Part shown: positions 24,504-33,180 of the stretch, one piece after another | How the letters are laid out: each line of letters begins with the position of its first letter | How positions within the stretch are numbered: the stretch's first letter is position 1 | Position numbers and translations under genes: made by a program | Source of the DNA: an uncultured Clostridia bacterium | GTDB lineage: Bacteria > Bacillota > Clostridia > Christensenellales > UBA3700 | Assembly: GCA_947037025.1 (NCBI GenBank) | Contig: CAMQSU010000013.1 | Coordinates: 1-41,505, forward strand | DNA length: 41,505 nt | Reading direction: 5' to 3' | The notes under the pieces: model-generated | Told to the model about the DNA's origin: nothing | Seen by the model: the letters and a program-made list of their open reading frames with translations, nothing else | The model's database searches: none

Positions 24504-26930
24504 TTATTTAATAACGATATTCACTAATCTCTTAGGAATAACTATTTCTTTTACTATAGTTTTGCCATCTATTGCACTTGCAATATTTGCAGCAGCCTTT
24601 GCTATTACAATAATTTCAGCATTAGAAAGGGTGCTTCCAACCATGATTTTATCACGATTCTTGCTGTTAATCTGCACTGCAAGTTCGTACTCATCACGGA
24701 TAAGACATTCAGGATTAAATATAGGGTAACTAACATTAAGGACTGATCCTTTTCCGCCAATTATTTCATAAAGCTCTTCAGCAAAGCAAGGAGTGAATGG
24801 GGCAATAAGTAGAACTAAGTCTAAGCATACCGACTTCATAAACTCTATGTTTTTCTCTCTTACAGTGTCATATTTATTTAGTGCGTTAACAAGTTCCATA
24901 AGTCTAGCAATTGCAGTGTTAAAGCTAAATATTTCAGTATCAGCAGTTACACGTTTGATAGTGTTATGTCTAACAAAGTTAAGGTCCTTCTCAGCTTTAT
25001 TCATATCTTTATGAGCACCCCGTGCCTTATATGTGCTAGTGACAATACGCTCAATTCTTTCAATAAATTTTACTATAGAGTCAATTCCAGTTTCATTCCA
25101 AGGTCCGCCTTCAATGTAACTAAATCCAAACATCAGATACAATCTAAATGCATCCGCACCAACTTTCTGTATAATGCTATCAGGACTAACAACATTGCCA
25201 CGAGATTTACTCATTTTATTGCCATCAGGGCCTAAAATTAAACCTTGATGCACAAGAGAAGTGAATGGCTCGTCAAATTTCAAGTAGCCTAGATCACGCA
25301 ATGCTTTTGTAAAAAACCTAGCATATAGCAAGTGCATGCAAGCGTGCTCAGCACCGCCGATATATTTATCAACAGGAAGCATTTTGTTTATAAGTTCAGG
25401 GTCAAAAGGCATCTTATCATTTTTAGCATCAGGATAACGTAAGTAGTACCAAGATGAGCAAACAAATGTATCTAAAGTATCTTCTTCGCGTTTTGCAGGC
25501 TTGCCACACTTAGGGCAAACTGTATTAATATACTCATCGCACTTGCCAAGAGGTGACTTTCCGTTAGGAGTAAAGTCAACGTTATACGGAAGTTCAACAG
25601 GTAGTTGATCTTCAGGGATAGCAACCTCACCGCAGCAATCGCAGTGAACGATTGGGATAGGACAGCCCCAGTAACGTTGACGAGAAACAAGCCAGTCACG
25701 AAGTCTATAATTAATTTTCTTTCCGCCTTTGCCTTCTGCTTCCAAGCTATTAAGAATTGTTTCAATAGCAGCTTTTGATAATAAACCATTGTGAGTGCCA
25801 CTATTTACTAGTGTGCCGTGCTCAGTAAATGGAAGGTCATCTTTGCCATCTTTGCCGCCAATAACTCTAGTGATTGGAAGATTGTATTTAGTAGCAAATG
25901 CAAAGTCACGTTCGTCATGAGCGGGAACGCCCATAACAGCACCAGTGCCGTAGCTATACAGTGCGTAATCAGCAATTAGTATGGGGATACGCTCATTATT
26001 AATAGGATTAATCGCATAGGCGCCAATGAATTCACCAGTTTTTTCACGAGTAGAGCTAAGTCTATCAATCTCGCTAGCTTTAGAGCACATGTCAATATAT
26101 TTTGCCACTGTATCGCGTTTTTCGTCAGTTACAAGTTGCATAACCAAAGGGTGCTCTGGAGCAAGAACGACATATGAAACGCCATGCAAAGTATCAGCAC
26201 GAGTAGTGAAAACACGGAAAGAACCACCATTTTCAATCTGGAATTCAACCTCTCCACCTATTGATTTACCTATCCAATTGCGTTGCATTGCAAGCGTTTT
26301 TTGAGGCCAGTCAAGTTTATCAAGGTCTTGCAGTAATTCCTCAGCATAATCAGTAATCTTGAAGAACCATTGAGTAAGGTTACGCCTAACTATTTCATGG
26401 CTGCATCTTTCACAACGCCCGTCAATTACTTGCTCATTAGCAAGGACAGTGTTACAAGAGTTGCACCAATTAACAGGTGCTTCCTTGCGGTATGCTAGTC
26501 CAGCTTTAAATAACTGAAGAAAAATCCATTGAGTCCAACGATAATAATCAGGCGAGCAAGTTTTAAGCTCATAATCCCAATCAAACGAAGCATTCATTTG
26601 TTTCAGTTGTTCTTCCATAGTGATGATATTTTTATAAGTACTATCTTTAGGATGAATACCAGTTTTTATAGCAAAATTTTCCGCAGGCAAACCGAAAGCA
26701 TCAAAGCCCATCGGCTCAAAAACCTCATAACCTTGCATTCTTTTAAATTTAGCAAAGCTATCGCTAGGGCCGTAATTGTACCAGTGACCAACGTGCAGTC
26801 TTGCAGCAGAAGGGTATGAAAACATCTCAAGGACGTAATATTTTTTGTCAAGACGAGCCTTATTAAAAGAATATAATTTATCTTTCTCCCAACGTTCGCG
26901 CCATTTTTTTTCTATCAGTAACATATCCAT
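24504..26930 (-). CDS. leuS: Leucyl-tRNA synthetase
   Basis: An 808-residue class Ia synthetase. The HIGH-type motif HVGH is at residues 46-49 and KMSKS at 572-576. The CP1 editing domain is present ([25 protein letters not shown]), so it should hydrolyse mischarged tRNA-Leu. Two zinc-ribbon-like pairs occur (CNSC...CERC and CDCC...CPKC). The C-terminal anticodon-binding domain is complete. ATG 26930 has GGGAG 9 bases upstream; a second in-frame ATG lies two codons later. The gene is driven by a perfect consensus promoter and no T-box leader is present, unusual for Bacillota aminoacyl-tRNA synthetase genes but not rare. Confidence 0.97.
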   Translation of the reverse strand: MDMLLIEKKWRERWEKDKLYSFNKARLDKKYYVLEMFSYPSAARLHVGHWYNYGPSDSFAKFKRMQGYEVFEPMGFDAFGLPAENFAIKTGIHPKDSTYKNIITMEEQLKQMNASFDWDYELKTCSPDYYRWTQWIFLQLFKAGLAYRKEAPVNWCNSCNTVLANEQVIDGRCERCSHEIVRRNLTQWFFKITDYAEELLQDLDKLDWPQKTLAMQRNWIGKSIGGEVEFQIENGGSFRVFTTRADTLHGVSYVVLAPEHPLVMQLVTDEKRDTVAKYIDMCSKASEIDRLSSTREKTGEFIGAYAINPINNERIPILIADYALYSYGTGAVMGVPAHDERDFAFATKYNLPITRVIGGKDGKDDLPFTEHGTLVNSGTHNGLLSKAAIETILNSLEAEGKGGKKINYRLRDWLVSRQRYWGCPIPIVHCDCCGEVAIPEDQLPVELPYNVDFTPNGKSPLGKCDEYINTVCPKCGKPAKREEDTLDTFVCSSWYYLRYPDAKNDKMPFDPELINKMLPVDKYIGGAEHACMHLLYARFFTKALRDLGYLKFDEPFTSLVHQGLILGPDGNKMSKSRGNVVSPDSIIQKVGADAFRLYLMFGFSYIEGGPWNETGIDSIVKFIERIERIVTSTYKARGAHKDMNKAEKDLNFVRHNTIKRVTADTEIFSFNTAIARLMELVNALNKYDTVREKNIEFMKSVCLDLVLLIAPFTPCFAEELYEIIGGKGSVLNVSYPIFNPECLIRDEYELAVQINSKNRDKIMVGSTLSNAEIIVIAKAAANIASAIDGKTIVKEIVIPKRLVNIVIK

Positions 26931-26970
26931 AATGTGTACTCCCTTTAATTAAATATGATTGTAATAATAT

Positions 26971-26999
26971 ATTATAATACAATACGCATTATATGTCAA
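26971..26999 (-). promoter_or_regulatory. Perfect consensus sigma-A promoter of leuS-serS
   Basis: On the minus strand TTGACA (26999-26994), exactly 17 bases, TATAAT (26976-26971). The -10 box ends 40 bases before the leuS start. Confidence 0.9.
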
Positions 27000-27109
27000 G
27001 CAAGGTGATATAATATAATATAATAATTAAGATACAATTAGAAATATGAACTACATGTTACTAATGATATAGATATAATAGGATTTACAGGAAATGAGTA
27101 AAATTTATA

Positions 27110-27138
27110 TTGACGAAGTGATATAAGTGATGTATAAT
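27110..27138 (+). promoter_or_regulatory. sigma-A promoter of the condensation-fold gene pair
   Basis: TTGACG (27110-27115), a 17-base spacer and TATAAT (27133-27138), about 50 bases before the coding sequence. Confidence 0.75.
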
Positions 27139-27189
27139 ATAATAGTATAATGAAATAGAAATGTCATTGCTAACATGATTAGGGGGAGT

Positions 27190-28530
27190 ATGCGAAAAAA
27201 GAAGATAAAAGATGAACTGCTTAAGTTAGGCGGCGACCAGATCCGAGAGGAATGGTTCAAGTTAGACAATGCAGCAAAAATATATCCATCAACAAATAAT
27301 ACAAGGTGGAATGCCGTGTATCGCGTATGTGCTGTTATGAAAGATAAGGTTGACAGGTACGCCTTGCAAAAGGCAATTGATGTTGTTATCCATAGATACC
27401 CTTCGCTTAATGTCACATTAAGAAAAGGAGTATTCTGGTATTATTTACAAGGAGTAGATTTAACTACTGAGGTAGCGCAGGAGCAATTTTATCCATGCCA
27501 AAAGTTTGATATTAAAAGTAATAAGCCATTATTTAGAGTGTTATATTCACAAAACAGAATAATAGTAGAGTTTTCACATTGCTTAACGGACGGGTTCGGA
27601 AGTGTTAACTTTTTAAACACGCTAGTGCTTAAATATCTTAACATTATCGGTGAAGAAATTGGACTAGATAATGTGCTGCATTATAATGACTCCCCGATTG
27701 AGGAGGAGGTTGAAGACAGTTATATGCGATATTATGATGCGAGTGGAACCAGACAAATCAAGAAAGAGAGCAAGGCGTATCACTTACCAGGAACATCTGA
27801 ATTAAATGGAGTTCTTAACATTATACATGGTGAAGTTTCAACTGATGATATCAAAGTGCTAGCAAAATCAAAAGGAGTTACTATAAACCAGTATGTAATA
27901 GGAATGATTACATATATTTGCTATCTAGAAAAGCAAAAAGACCAACCAAACAAGCGTAAAAAGCCTATTAAAGTACAATTTAGCATCAATTTGCGTGGAT
28001 TTATGCCGTCGCAAACATTAAGAAATTTTTCAGGAGCGACAAATGTACAACTAGAAGAAACTTCTAGTAACATGACCTTTGATGAGGTATTGCAAGCTAT
28101 AAAAGTGGAAAGTGAAAAGGTATTAACGCGAGAAAATATGCAGCAGTTCATCAATAGCAATTGCAGCATTGAGAAAAATTATATGATGAAGATAGTTCCA
28201 CTTTTCTTAAAGAATTTAGGAATGAAAATGGCATATTATTCAGTTGGAGAAAGTTTATTTACTTTTGCTGTTACAAACATCGGAACTGTAAACCCACCGG
28301 AAAAATTCAAGGAGCATGTAGAAAGATATGAGTTTGTTCTAGGTTCGCAGAAATACAATCGAAATGCTGTAACTATAGGTAGTTATAATGGCAAAACGGT
28401 TTTCACCTTCTCAAGGCGATCAAAAAGTTCATCATTTGAGCGGACTTTTTTCACTTTTTTATCTAACCAAGGTGTCTCTGTAGTGATTTCATCTAACAAA
28501 GGAGGCAATAATGAAAAAACATTGTCATAA
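27190..28530 (+). CDS. Condensation-domain/alcohol acetyltransferase-like protein
   Basis: A 446-residue protein of the CoA-dependent acyltransferase fold (condensation domain, PapA, AATase group). The active-site motif HxxxDG appears as SHCLTDGFGS near residue 130. The downstream INLRGFMPSQTLRNFSGA matches the bridging region that holds the second conserved segment. Clostridial members next to a DUF6320 membrane protein are common, and their substrate is not established; transfer of an acyl group to an alcohol or lipid is the reasonable guess. Start: ATG 27190 follows AGGGGGAG closely, while in-frame ATG 27175 has no ribosome binding site, so the start is uncertain by five codons. It overlaps the next gene by 20 bases. 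Confidence 0.75.
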   Translation: MRKKKIKDELLKLGGDQIREEWFKLDNAAKIYPSTNNTRWNAVYRVCAVMKDKVDRYALQKAIDVVIHRYPSLNVTLRKGVFWYYLQGVDLTTEVAQEQFYPCQKFDIKSNKPLFRVLYSQNRIIVEFSHCLTDGFGSVNFLNTLVLKYLNIIGEEIGLDNVLHYNDSPIEEEVEDSYMRYYDASGTRQIKKESKAYHLPGTSELNGVLNIIHGEVSTDDIKVLAKSKGVTINQYVIGMITYICYLEKQKDQPNKRKKPIKVQFSINLRGFMPSQTLRNFSGATNVQLEETSSNMTFDEVLQAIKVESEKVLTRENMQQFINSNCSIEKNYMMKIVPLFLKNLGMKMAYYSVGESLFTFAVTNIGTVNPPEKFKEHVERYEFVLGSQKYNRNAVTIGSYNGKTVFTFSRRSKSSSFERTFFTFLSNQGVSVVISSNKGGNNEKTLS

Positions 28531-29230
28531 ATGTAATGTAGAAGTAGATATTCATCATAATACTTGCCCGCTTTGTGGTGCATATTTAGAAAGTGTGGAA
28601 AAGTTAACTGATGAGGAAGAATATAAGCAAATTGATTATAGTTATCCAAAGCTAAATAATGATGTAGTGATGAAAATGCTTTTGCAAAAGATTACTATTT
28701 TAATTACAATCATATCAATATTAGCGTGTGCCATGATAAATTATTTGAGCAATATAAACAGTGAGTTAACTTGGGTATGGCATGTAATTGTTGGCTGGAT
28801 AATATTTTGGGTCACAATTGGCAGAACGTTATTCTTTCATTTGGAGTTCAAGAAACAAATAGTATGGGATTCGATATTTGCGTCATTATTAGCATTCTAT
28901 ATACAGTTTAGTATATTAGGAAGATTCCAATTACTTGCTGAGGAAAATTGGGCGCTCGTGTGGGCGACACCATCATTTCTACTCGGAGCAATGGGCGGAC
29001 TTGCGATTCATGCAATAATTAGATATAAAGAATGGGCGAGATTTGCATTGCCAATGACTGCGGTAAATATAATTAGTATTGTGCCACTTATAACATATTA
29101 TATATTATATAAGGAAGTGCATTTTATGACTTTTATTGCAGCCGGTGTTGGGATTTTTACATTGATCTCGATGATGATAGTAGGTCGAAAGAAGTATTTT
29201 ACAGAGTATATGAAAAAGTTTCATATGTGA
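28511..29230 (+). CDS. Zinc-ribbon membrane protein (DUF6320-like)
   Basis: A 239-residue protein. Residues 1-24 form a zinc-ribbon (CHKC...CPLC). After a polar linker come about six hydrophobic helices (residues 58-225, for example WHVIVGWIIFWVTIGRTLFF), and a short basic C-terminus KKYFTEYMKKFHM. This is the usual partner of the condensation-fold gene upstream, overlapping it by 20 bases with AAAGGAGG before the ATG. The function of the pair is unknown. The last codons together with the terminator are repeated twice downstream. Confidence 0.75.
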   Translation: MKKHCHKCNVEVDIHHNTCPLCGAYLESVEKLTDEEEYKQIDYSYPKLNNDVVMKMLLQKITILITIISILACAMINYLSNINSELTWVWHVIVGWIIFWVTIGRTLFFHLEFKKQIVWDSIFASLLAFYIQFSILGRFQLLAEENWALVWATPSFLLGAMGGLAIHAIIRYKEWARFALPMTAVNIISIVPLITYYILYKEVHFMTFIAAGVGIFTLISMMIVGRKKYFTEYMKKFHM

Positions 29231-29498
29231 GAAGCACATAGGGAGCGACAAACAAAAGAACGCCATTAAAAGGCGTTCTTTTTGATACATAAAGGAAAGA
29301 AATATTTTACAGATTACATGAAAAAGTTTCATATGTGAGAATTACATAGGGAGCGACAAGCAAAAGAACGCCAATAAAAGGCGTTCTTTTTGATACAAAA
29401 AGAAAGAAATATTTTACAGATTACATGAAAAAGTTTCATATGTGAGAAGCACATAGGGAGCGACAAACAAAAGAATGCCAATAAAAGGCGTTCTTTTT
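29187..29498 (+). repeat. Triplicated gene 3' end plus terminator
   Basis: Three tandem units start at 29187, 29295 and 29402 (periods 108 and 107 bases). The first contains the last 14 codons of the zinc-ribbon gene, its stop, a GGGAGCGACAA stretch and a terminator. Units 2 and 3 repeat all of this, including a frame-preserved KKYFTDYMKKFHM and stop. They differ from unit 1 at a few bases (Glu to Asp in the coding part) and from each other slightly. Confidence 0.9.
29254..29283 (+). terminator. First of three copies of an intrinsic terminator
   Basis: AAAAGAACGCC (29254-29264) pairs with GGCGTTCTTTT (29272-29282), followed by T. Copies with the same stem lie at 29362-29391 and, with one G-U pair, at 29469-29498. 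Confidence 0.9.
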
Positions 29499-29518
29499 AA
29501 TTGATGTAAAACAGCATG

Positions 29519-29629
29519 TCCACATAATGACGATAAAAATTGTAATTTATCCACATTAAATAGGAAAATATGCTGTATTTATCAACTTATCCACATGTTG
29601 TGGATAACTTATCGTCATAATGTGGATAA
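29519..29629. other. Cluster of four perfect DnaA-box sequences within nested inverted repeats
   Basis: TTATCCACA occurs at 29547-29555 and 29587-29595 on the plus strand and at 29599-29607 and 29621-29629 on the minus strand. Boxes 2 and 3 form a palindrome with a 3-base centre. An 18-base arm at 29519-29536 is an inverted copy of 29609-29626 with one mismatch, so the cluster is a large symmetrical structure. No dnaA or dnaN is within the window. The rest of the 29499-29859 gap holds the two maf promoters. Confidence 0.6.
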
Positions 29630-29707
29630 GTTGTCAATATGAACAGAAATAATGCGTATGTTAATTTCAGTATATCAAAATAATAATGGTATTAAGCATT
29701 CAAGATA

Positions 29708-29736
29708 TTGCATTAATTATCAAAATGTGCTATTAT
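29708..29736 (+). promoter_or_regulatory. Upstream promoter of maf-mreB
   Basis: TTGCAT (29708-29713), a 17-base spacer and TATTAT (29731-29736). It is followed by a 7-base inverted repeat ATGTAAT/ATTACAT (29739-29745 and 29760-29766) enclosing a GC-rich CACGCGCGC, rare in this sequence. Confidence 0.5.
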
Positions 29737-29760
29737 ATATGTAATGCACGCGCGCAAGTA

Positions 29761-29789
29761 TTACATGTCACCTTTAGGTTGGATATAAT
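29761..29789 (+). promoter_or_regulatory. Downstream promoter of maf-mreB
   Basis: TTACAT (29761-29766), a 17-base spacer and TATAAT (29784-29789), 70 bases before maf. Confidence 0.5.
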
Positions 29790-29859
29790 GGCGAGTGATT
29801 TTATCTTGTTTATTCAAGTTGTATCAGTATATCAAATAGTTATATAGTGAGGTTTATCA

Positions 29860-30423
29860 ATGATTAATAAGAAATTAATTTTAGCATCAGCATCACCACG
29901 AAGACGTGATTTACTTAGCGGTTTATTCACTCAGCTGATTATAATGCCGCAAGATGTTGAAGAAGTATATAGTGCAGATTTGCCGAGAGAAATCGTAATG
30001 GAGTTAGCACGATTAAAGCTAGGGAATTTAGATAAAGAATATTATGATGACTTAGTTTTGGCAAGTGATACGATAGTATGGTTTAACGATCAAATATTTG
30101 GAAAGCCGAAAAATGCAGAAGAAGCGAAAATAATGCTTCAAGCAATGTCAGGATTGGAGCACGAAGTATATACTGGATATTCAGTCGCATACAAAGGCAG
30201 AATTATAACAGGATATGATAGCGCGCAAATCAAGTTTAAGCAGCTTAACAAAGAGCAAATTGATGCTTATGTTGAGTCAGGGTCACCGCTTGATAAAGCG
30301 GGAGCTTATGGCGTTCAAGATGGAATAGTAGTAGATAGTTATACAGGCAGTATGGAAACAATTATGGGGCTGCCTGTTCAGAAAGTAATTTGGACTTGCG
30401 AGGAGTTAATATCAAATGAGTAA
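29860..30423 (+). CDS. maf: Maf family nucleoside triphosphate pyrophosphatase
   Basis: A 187-residue Maf protein. The N-terminal signature LASASPRRRDLL (residues 7-18) and the central segments LASDTIVW and FGKPKNAEEA are present. Maf proteins hydrolyse dTTP, UTP or modified pyrimidine nucleotides; in Bacillus overexpression blocks septation. Its position just before mreB is the conserved one in Clostridia. It overlaps mreB by 8 bases. A second in-frame start does not improve the alignment, so ATG 29860 is used although its upstream site (GTGAGG) is weak. Confidence 0.93.
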   Translation: MINKKLILASASPRRRDLLSGLFTQLIIMPQDVEEVYSADLPREIVMELARLKLGNLDKEYYDDLVLASDTIVWFNDQIFGKPKNAEEAKIMLQAMSGLEHEVYTGYSVAYKGRIITGYDSAQIKFKQLNKEQIDAYVESGSPLDKAGAYGVQDGIVVDSYTGSMETIMGLPVQKVIWTCEELISNE

Positions 30424-31420
30424 ATATTTAATGAGTATAGATTTAGGAAGCAATAATATAGTGATATGTAATAGTGACGGAGCTGTTTTGTTAAATGAGC
30501 CGTCAATTGTTGCAGCTTGCAATCAAAATGGTTCATATGATAATATGGCATTTGGTTCAGAGGCACAAATTTATGTAGCATCTAACAATAATGCACAGCT
30601 GATAAGCCCGATAAAATCAGGAACTGTTGATAATAGAAATGCACTTGCGTATTTAATTAAAGGCTGCATTGCTAGATTAGTTCCTAAAAAATTCATCAAA
30701 ACAACAGTTCAAGCAATAGTTAACGTATCATGCGGACTTAGTAATGTAGAGAAGCGTGCTGTCGAAGATGCTTGTTTAAAGGGTGGCATTAAAGAGCTAG
30801 TAATTATCGAGTCACCGCTAGCAGTATCAACTTTAGTTGGTGCGGATGTTAAATTTTTAATTGATATTGGCGCTAGCAAAACAGAAATAAGTATTGTTGG
30901 AGAAAATGGAATCCTTAATGGATGTTCTATTGATATTGGCGGTAACACAATTGACAATGCGATTGTTGATTATATAAGTGATACATACAAGTTGCTAATA
31001 AGTCCTAAAAACAGCGAGGATATCAAATTAAATATTGGAAGCCTACTAAATAATGACTCATCAACGGTATCAATCAAAGGCAGAGTAGTTTTACATAACA
31101 CTGCTAGTGAGGTTAAGTTGACGGCTATAGAGTTGCGTCCAATCATTGAGATGGAATTGGATAAAATTGTTAGCGTTATCGAAACGGTATCCATGATGAT
31201 TCCGGAAAATTACGCAAATGCAATAGTAGCACATGGATTTATTTTAACTGGTGGTGTATCTGATTTGAACGGAATTATAGAATACTTAATTGATAAACTA
31301 TATATTAATATAATTAAACTTGAAGATCCTACAACCGCAGTAGCAAGAGGTGGTGCTAATTTCTTTAGAGATAAGAAAAGACTTGCAAGATTATTAAATG
31401 TAGAAAATCTTAGTATCTAA
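30416..31420 (+). CDS. mreB: Divergent MreB-family actin-like protein
   Basis: A 334-residue actin-fold protein, the length of MreB. The phosphate-1 motif DLGS (residues 9-12, usually DLGT), the phosphate-2 motif LIDIGASKTEISIVG (Asp150) and the adenosine motif LTGGVSDLNG (278-280) are recognisable but differ from canonical MreB (DIGGGTTEVAV, LTGGGALLRG). The middle is also diverged, with NIGSLLNNDSS. It is therefore an MreB/Mbl relative that may have altered polymerisation or partners. Genes for mreC and mreD, normally next, are absent; a terminator follows. It starts within the last codons of maf. Confidence 0.8.
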   Translation: MSKYLMSIDLGSNNIVICNSDGAVLLNEPSIVAACNQNGSYDNMAFGSEAQIYVASNNNAQLISPIKSGTVDNRNALAYLIKGCIARLVPKKFIKTTVQAIVNVSCGLSNVEKRAVEDACLKGGIKELVIIESPLAVSTLVGADVKFLIDIGASKTEISIVGENGILNGCSIDIGGNTIDNAIVDYISDTYKLLISPKNSEDIKLNIGSLLNNDSSTVSIKGRVVLHNTASEVKLTAIELRPIIEMELDKIVSVIETVSMMIPENYANAIVAHGFILTGGVSDLNGIIEYLIDKLYINIIKLEDPTTAVARGGANFFRDKKRLARLLNVENLSI

Positions 31421-31461
31421 ATTATAAATTTAAAAGTTAAATTAACTTAATAATAACTTCT

Positions 31462-31501
31462 ACTATCTCTCTTAGTAAGCTAAGGGAGATAGTTTTCTTT
31501 T
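31462..31501 (+). terminator. Terminator after maf-mreB
   Basis: A 14-base-pair stem (31462-31475 with 31480-31493, one G-U) with tetraloop TAAG is followed by TTTCTTTT. The remaining gap to minD (31502-31824) is AT-rich; a TATAAT at 31711-31716 without a good -35 may belong to the minD promoter. Confidence 0.8.
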
Positions 31502-31824
31502 ATCCATACATATTTTAATAATGATATTACTAAAATGTGCACCATATTCTGCATGCACTAATTTTATAATTGCACGCTAATATGCGTTAAATTTAGTGAG
31601 AATGTTTTTTTAATTTGCTTGATAAGCTAGATTGAAGCAAATTATACATAATGCGACAAAAGTTTTGATTATCTATCAAATTATGTAACAAATTACTCAA
31701 AAGTTTGTTATATAATTAGTTGTAGAAATTAATAAATACAGATTAAATACTAATGGCAAATTATTTATAATGAAAAAAATAAATAATGAATTGCATGCAG
31801 AAAATGACAGAGGAGGATAATAAT

Positions 31825-32616
31825 ATGTCTAGAGTTATTGTAGTAACATCAGGTAAAGGTGGAGTGGGTAAATCTACATGCACCGCAAGTATTGGTACAG
31901 CTCTTGCAGAGGCGGGCAATAGAGTTCTATTAATAGATGCTGATGTAGGTCTAAATAATTTGGATGTCCTGATCGGAGTGAATGATAAAATAATATATGA
32001 CATGGCTGATGTGATAGAAGGACGCTGCAGAATCAAGCAAGCGTTGGTATGTTCTGATGATGTTCCTAATTTGTTTATAATGCCGTCACAGCACGCATAT
32101 ACTAGTGAAGATATCGGCATGAAAAACTTCCGCACGCTTATAGATAGATTGCGCGATGGTTTTGATTTTATACTTATAGATTGCCCAGCGGGAATAGAGA
32201 GAGGGTTTCATAGAGCGGTAGCGCCTGCGACGGAAGCAATTGTTGTGACAACTCCGCATATTTCATCGCTGCGTGATGCTGATAAAGTTTTAAGCATACT
32301 GACAAATTATAAGTTAGACTCAGTAAATATTGTTATTAACCGTATACGCGGTGATATGGTAGTAAATGGTGGGATGATGAGTGCTGATGATATTAGCAGT
32401 CTACTTAGATGTAGGACTATTGGAGTCATACCAGAAGATGATAATATACATATTTATTCCGAACTTGGCAGATTGAATAGTAGCGATTACAAAGCAAGGC
32501 GATCATTCATATCAATTGCTGATAATATAATATCAGGCAAGCGAAGAATATATGATCCGACTGTAGAGTATCGTGGAGTAATGGGCAAGCTTAAGATAAT
32601 ACTTAGGAGGGCATGA
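31825..32616 (+). CDS. minD: Septum site-determining ATPase MinD
   Basis: A 263-residue deviant Walker ATPase. SGKGGVGKST is at residues 9-18, with signature Lys11 and Lys16. DADVGLNNLDVLIG and FDFILIDCPAGIERGF (switch II) follow, and the C-terminal amphipathic membrane-targeting helix is present (VMGKLKIILRRA). It cycles on the membrane under control of MinE. ATG 31825 is chosen because AGGAGG lies 8 bases before it; an in-frame ATG at 31786 has none. minE follows after 3 bases. minC is not next to it, unlike the usual minC-minD-minE order. Confidence 0.96.
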   Translation: MSRVIVVTSGKGGVGKSTCTASIGTALAEAGNRVLLIDADVGLNNLDVLIGVNDKIIYDMADVIEGRCRIKQALVCSDDVPNLFIMPSQHAYTSEDIGMKNFRTLIDRLRDGFDFILIDCPAGIERGFHRAVAPATEAIVVTTPHISSLRDADKVLSILTNYKLDSVNIVINRIRGDMVVNGGMMSADDISSLLRCRTIGVIPEDDNIHIYSELGRLNSSDYKARRSFISIADNIISGKRRIYDPTVEYRGVMGKLKIILRRA

Positions 32617-32619
32617 TAA

Positions 32620-32844
32620 ATGTCTAGCTATTATGACAAGATGGCGTCAATATTGCATAATGATAAACTGAAAATGCCAAAGCTTGTAGAGAGTGCAGTG
32701 AGGTCTGATTTAGTTGCCGCAGCATCGCAGTACATGACTGTCGATAATGACAGAGTGGCAATTAATATCACAACATCAGATGATGGCGAAGTATTAATTG
32801 TGGCAAGCATTGTAGGCGTTCAGCTTGCATTTAGAAAAAAATAA
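32620..32844 (+). CDS. minE: MinE, cell division topological specificity factor (short)
   Basis: A 74-residue protein. The C-terminal part, SDLVAAASQYMTVDNDRVAI then EVLIVASIVG, fits the dimerising topological-specificity domain of MinE (about residues 29-68). The N-terminal part is shorter than in typical MinE (about 85-90 residues), and the usual arginine/leucine-rich MinD-binding segment is not obvious. RBS AGGAGG is 9 bases before the ATG, and it lies 3 bases after minD, so the pair is co-transcribed. Identification relies on both position and the C-terminal match. Confidence 0.8.
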   Translation: MSSYYDKMASILHNDKLKMPKLVESAVRSDLVAAASQYMTVDNDRVAINITTSDDGEVLIVASIVGVQLAFRKK

Positions 32845-32872
32845 AAAGCGGTTAAAAATAATGTAAATATAG

Positions 32873-32901
32873 GTATATTACCAAACATTTCCTCATAGAG
32901 T
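32873..32901 (+). promoter_or_regulatory. Candidate sigma-E promoter of the spoIVFB operon
   Basis: GTATATT (32873-32879) fits the ATATT core of the sigma-E -35 box. After 14 bases CATAGAGT (32894-32901) matches CATACAMT at six of eight positions. Spacing and the ATAGA core are the same as in front of spoIVA. It lies 34 bases before the 77-residue gene. Confidence 0.5.
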
Positions 32902-32935
32902 ATTATAGATAATAAAATCCTGAGGAGAGTGTAAT

Positions 32936-33169
32936 ATGAAATATGATGATTTTGAAAAAGTAGAGTGCAAAGACTACCCAAACGAAAATATTAGTAAAGA
33001 AATGGGTAAAAGAAAGAAAGGTTTTTTAGAGGGAAAAAATACTCTAGACTTAGCTCTTAGCGGTGTTCTATGTGCGACCTCATTCGCATTAGTATTGCTA
33101 TTTACTAGCGTAATATCACTAGCTGTTAGTGGCGATTTATCGGCTGCTATATCGTCAATTTTTAGCTAG
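32936..33169 (+). CDS. Small single-pass membrane protein upstream of spoIVFB
   Basis: Not recognised. It is 77 residues: about 40 polar, charged N-terminal residues, then one long hydrophobic segment (about residues 42-67, GVLCATSFALVLLFTSVISLAV) and a short tail. Topology is probably N-in/C-out. GAGGAGAG precedes the ATG, and a sigma-E-like promoter lies just upstream. The spoIVFB homologue starts 11 bases after its stop. In B. subtilis the gene in this position is spoIVFA, encoding a membrane regulator of SpoIVFB, but no LytM domain or other similarity to SpoIVFA is seen. Confidence 0.6.
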   Translation: MKYDDFEKVECKDYPNENISKEMGKRKKGFLEGKNTLDLALSGVLCATSFALVLLFTSVISLAVSGDLSAAISSIFS

Positions 33170-33180
33170 ACCTAAAAGTA

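Noticed and set aside
26931..27174. T-box leader upstream of leuS-serS
   Set aside because: The promoter -10 ends only 40 bases before the start codon and no GGTGG-type T-box sequence is present on the minus strand.
27175..27189. ATG 27175 as start of the condensation-fold protein
   Set aside because: It has no ribosome binding site; the purine-rich AGGGGGAG lies after it. Kept as a possible alternative only.
29187..29498. CRISPR array
   Set aside because: Units are contiguous with no spacers, include coding sequence and a terminator, and no cas genes are near.
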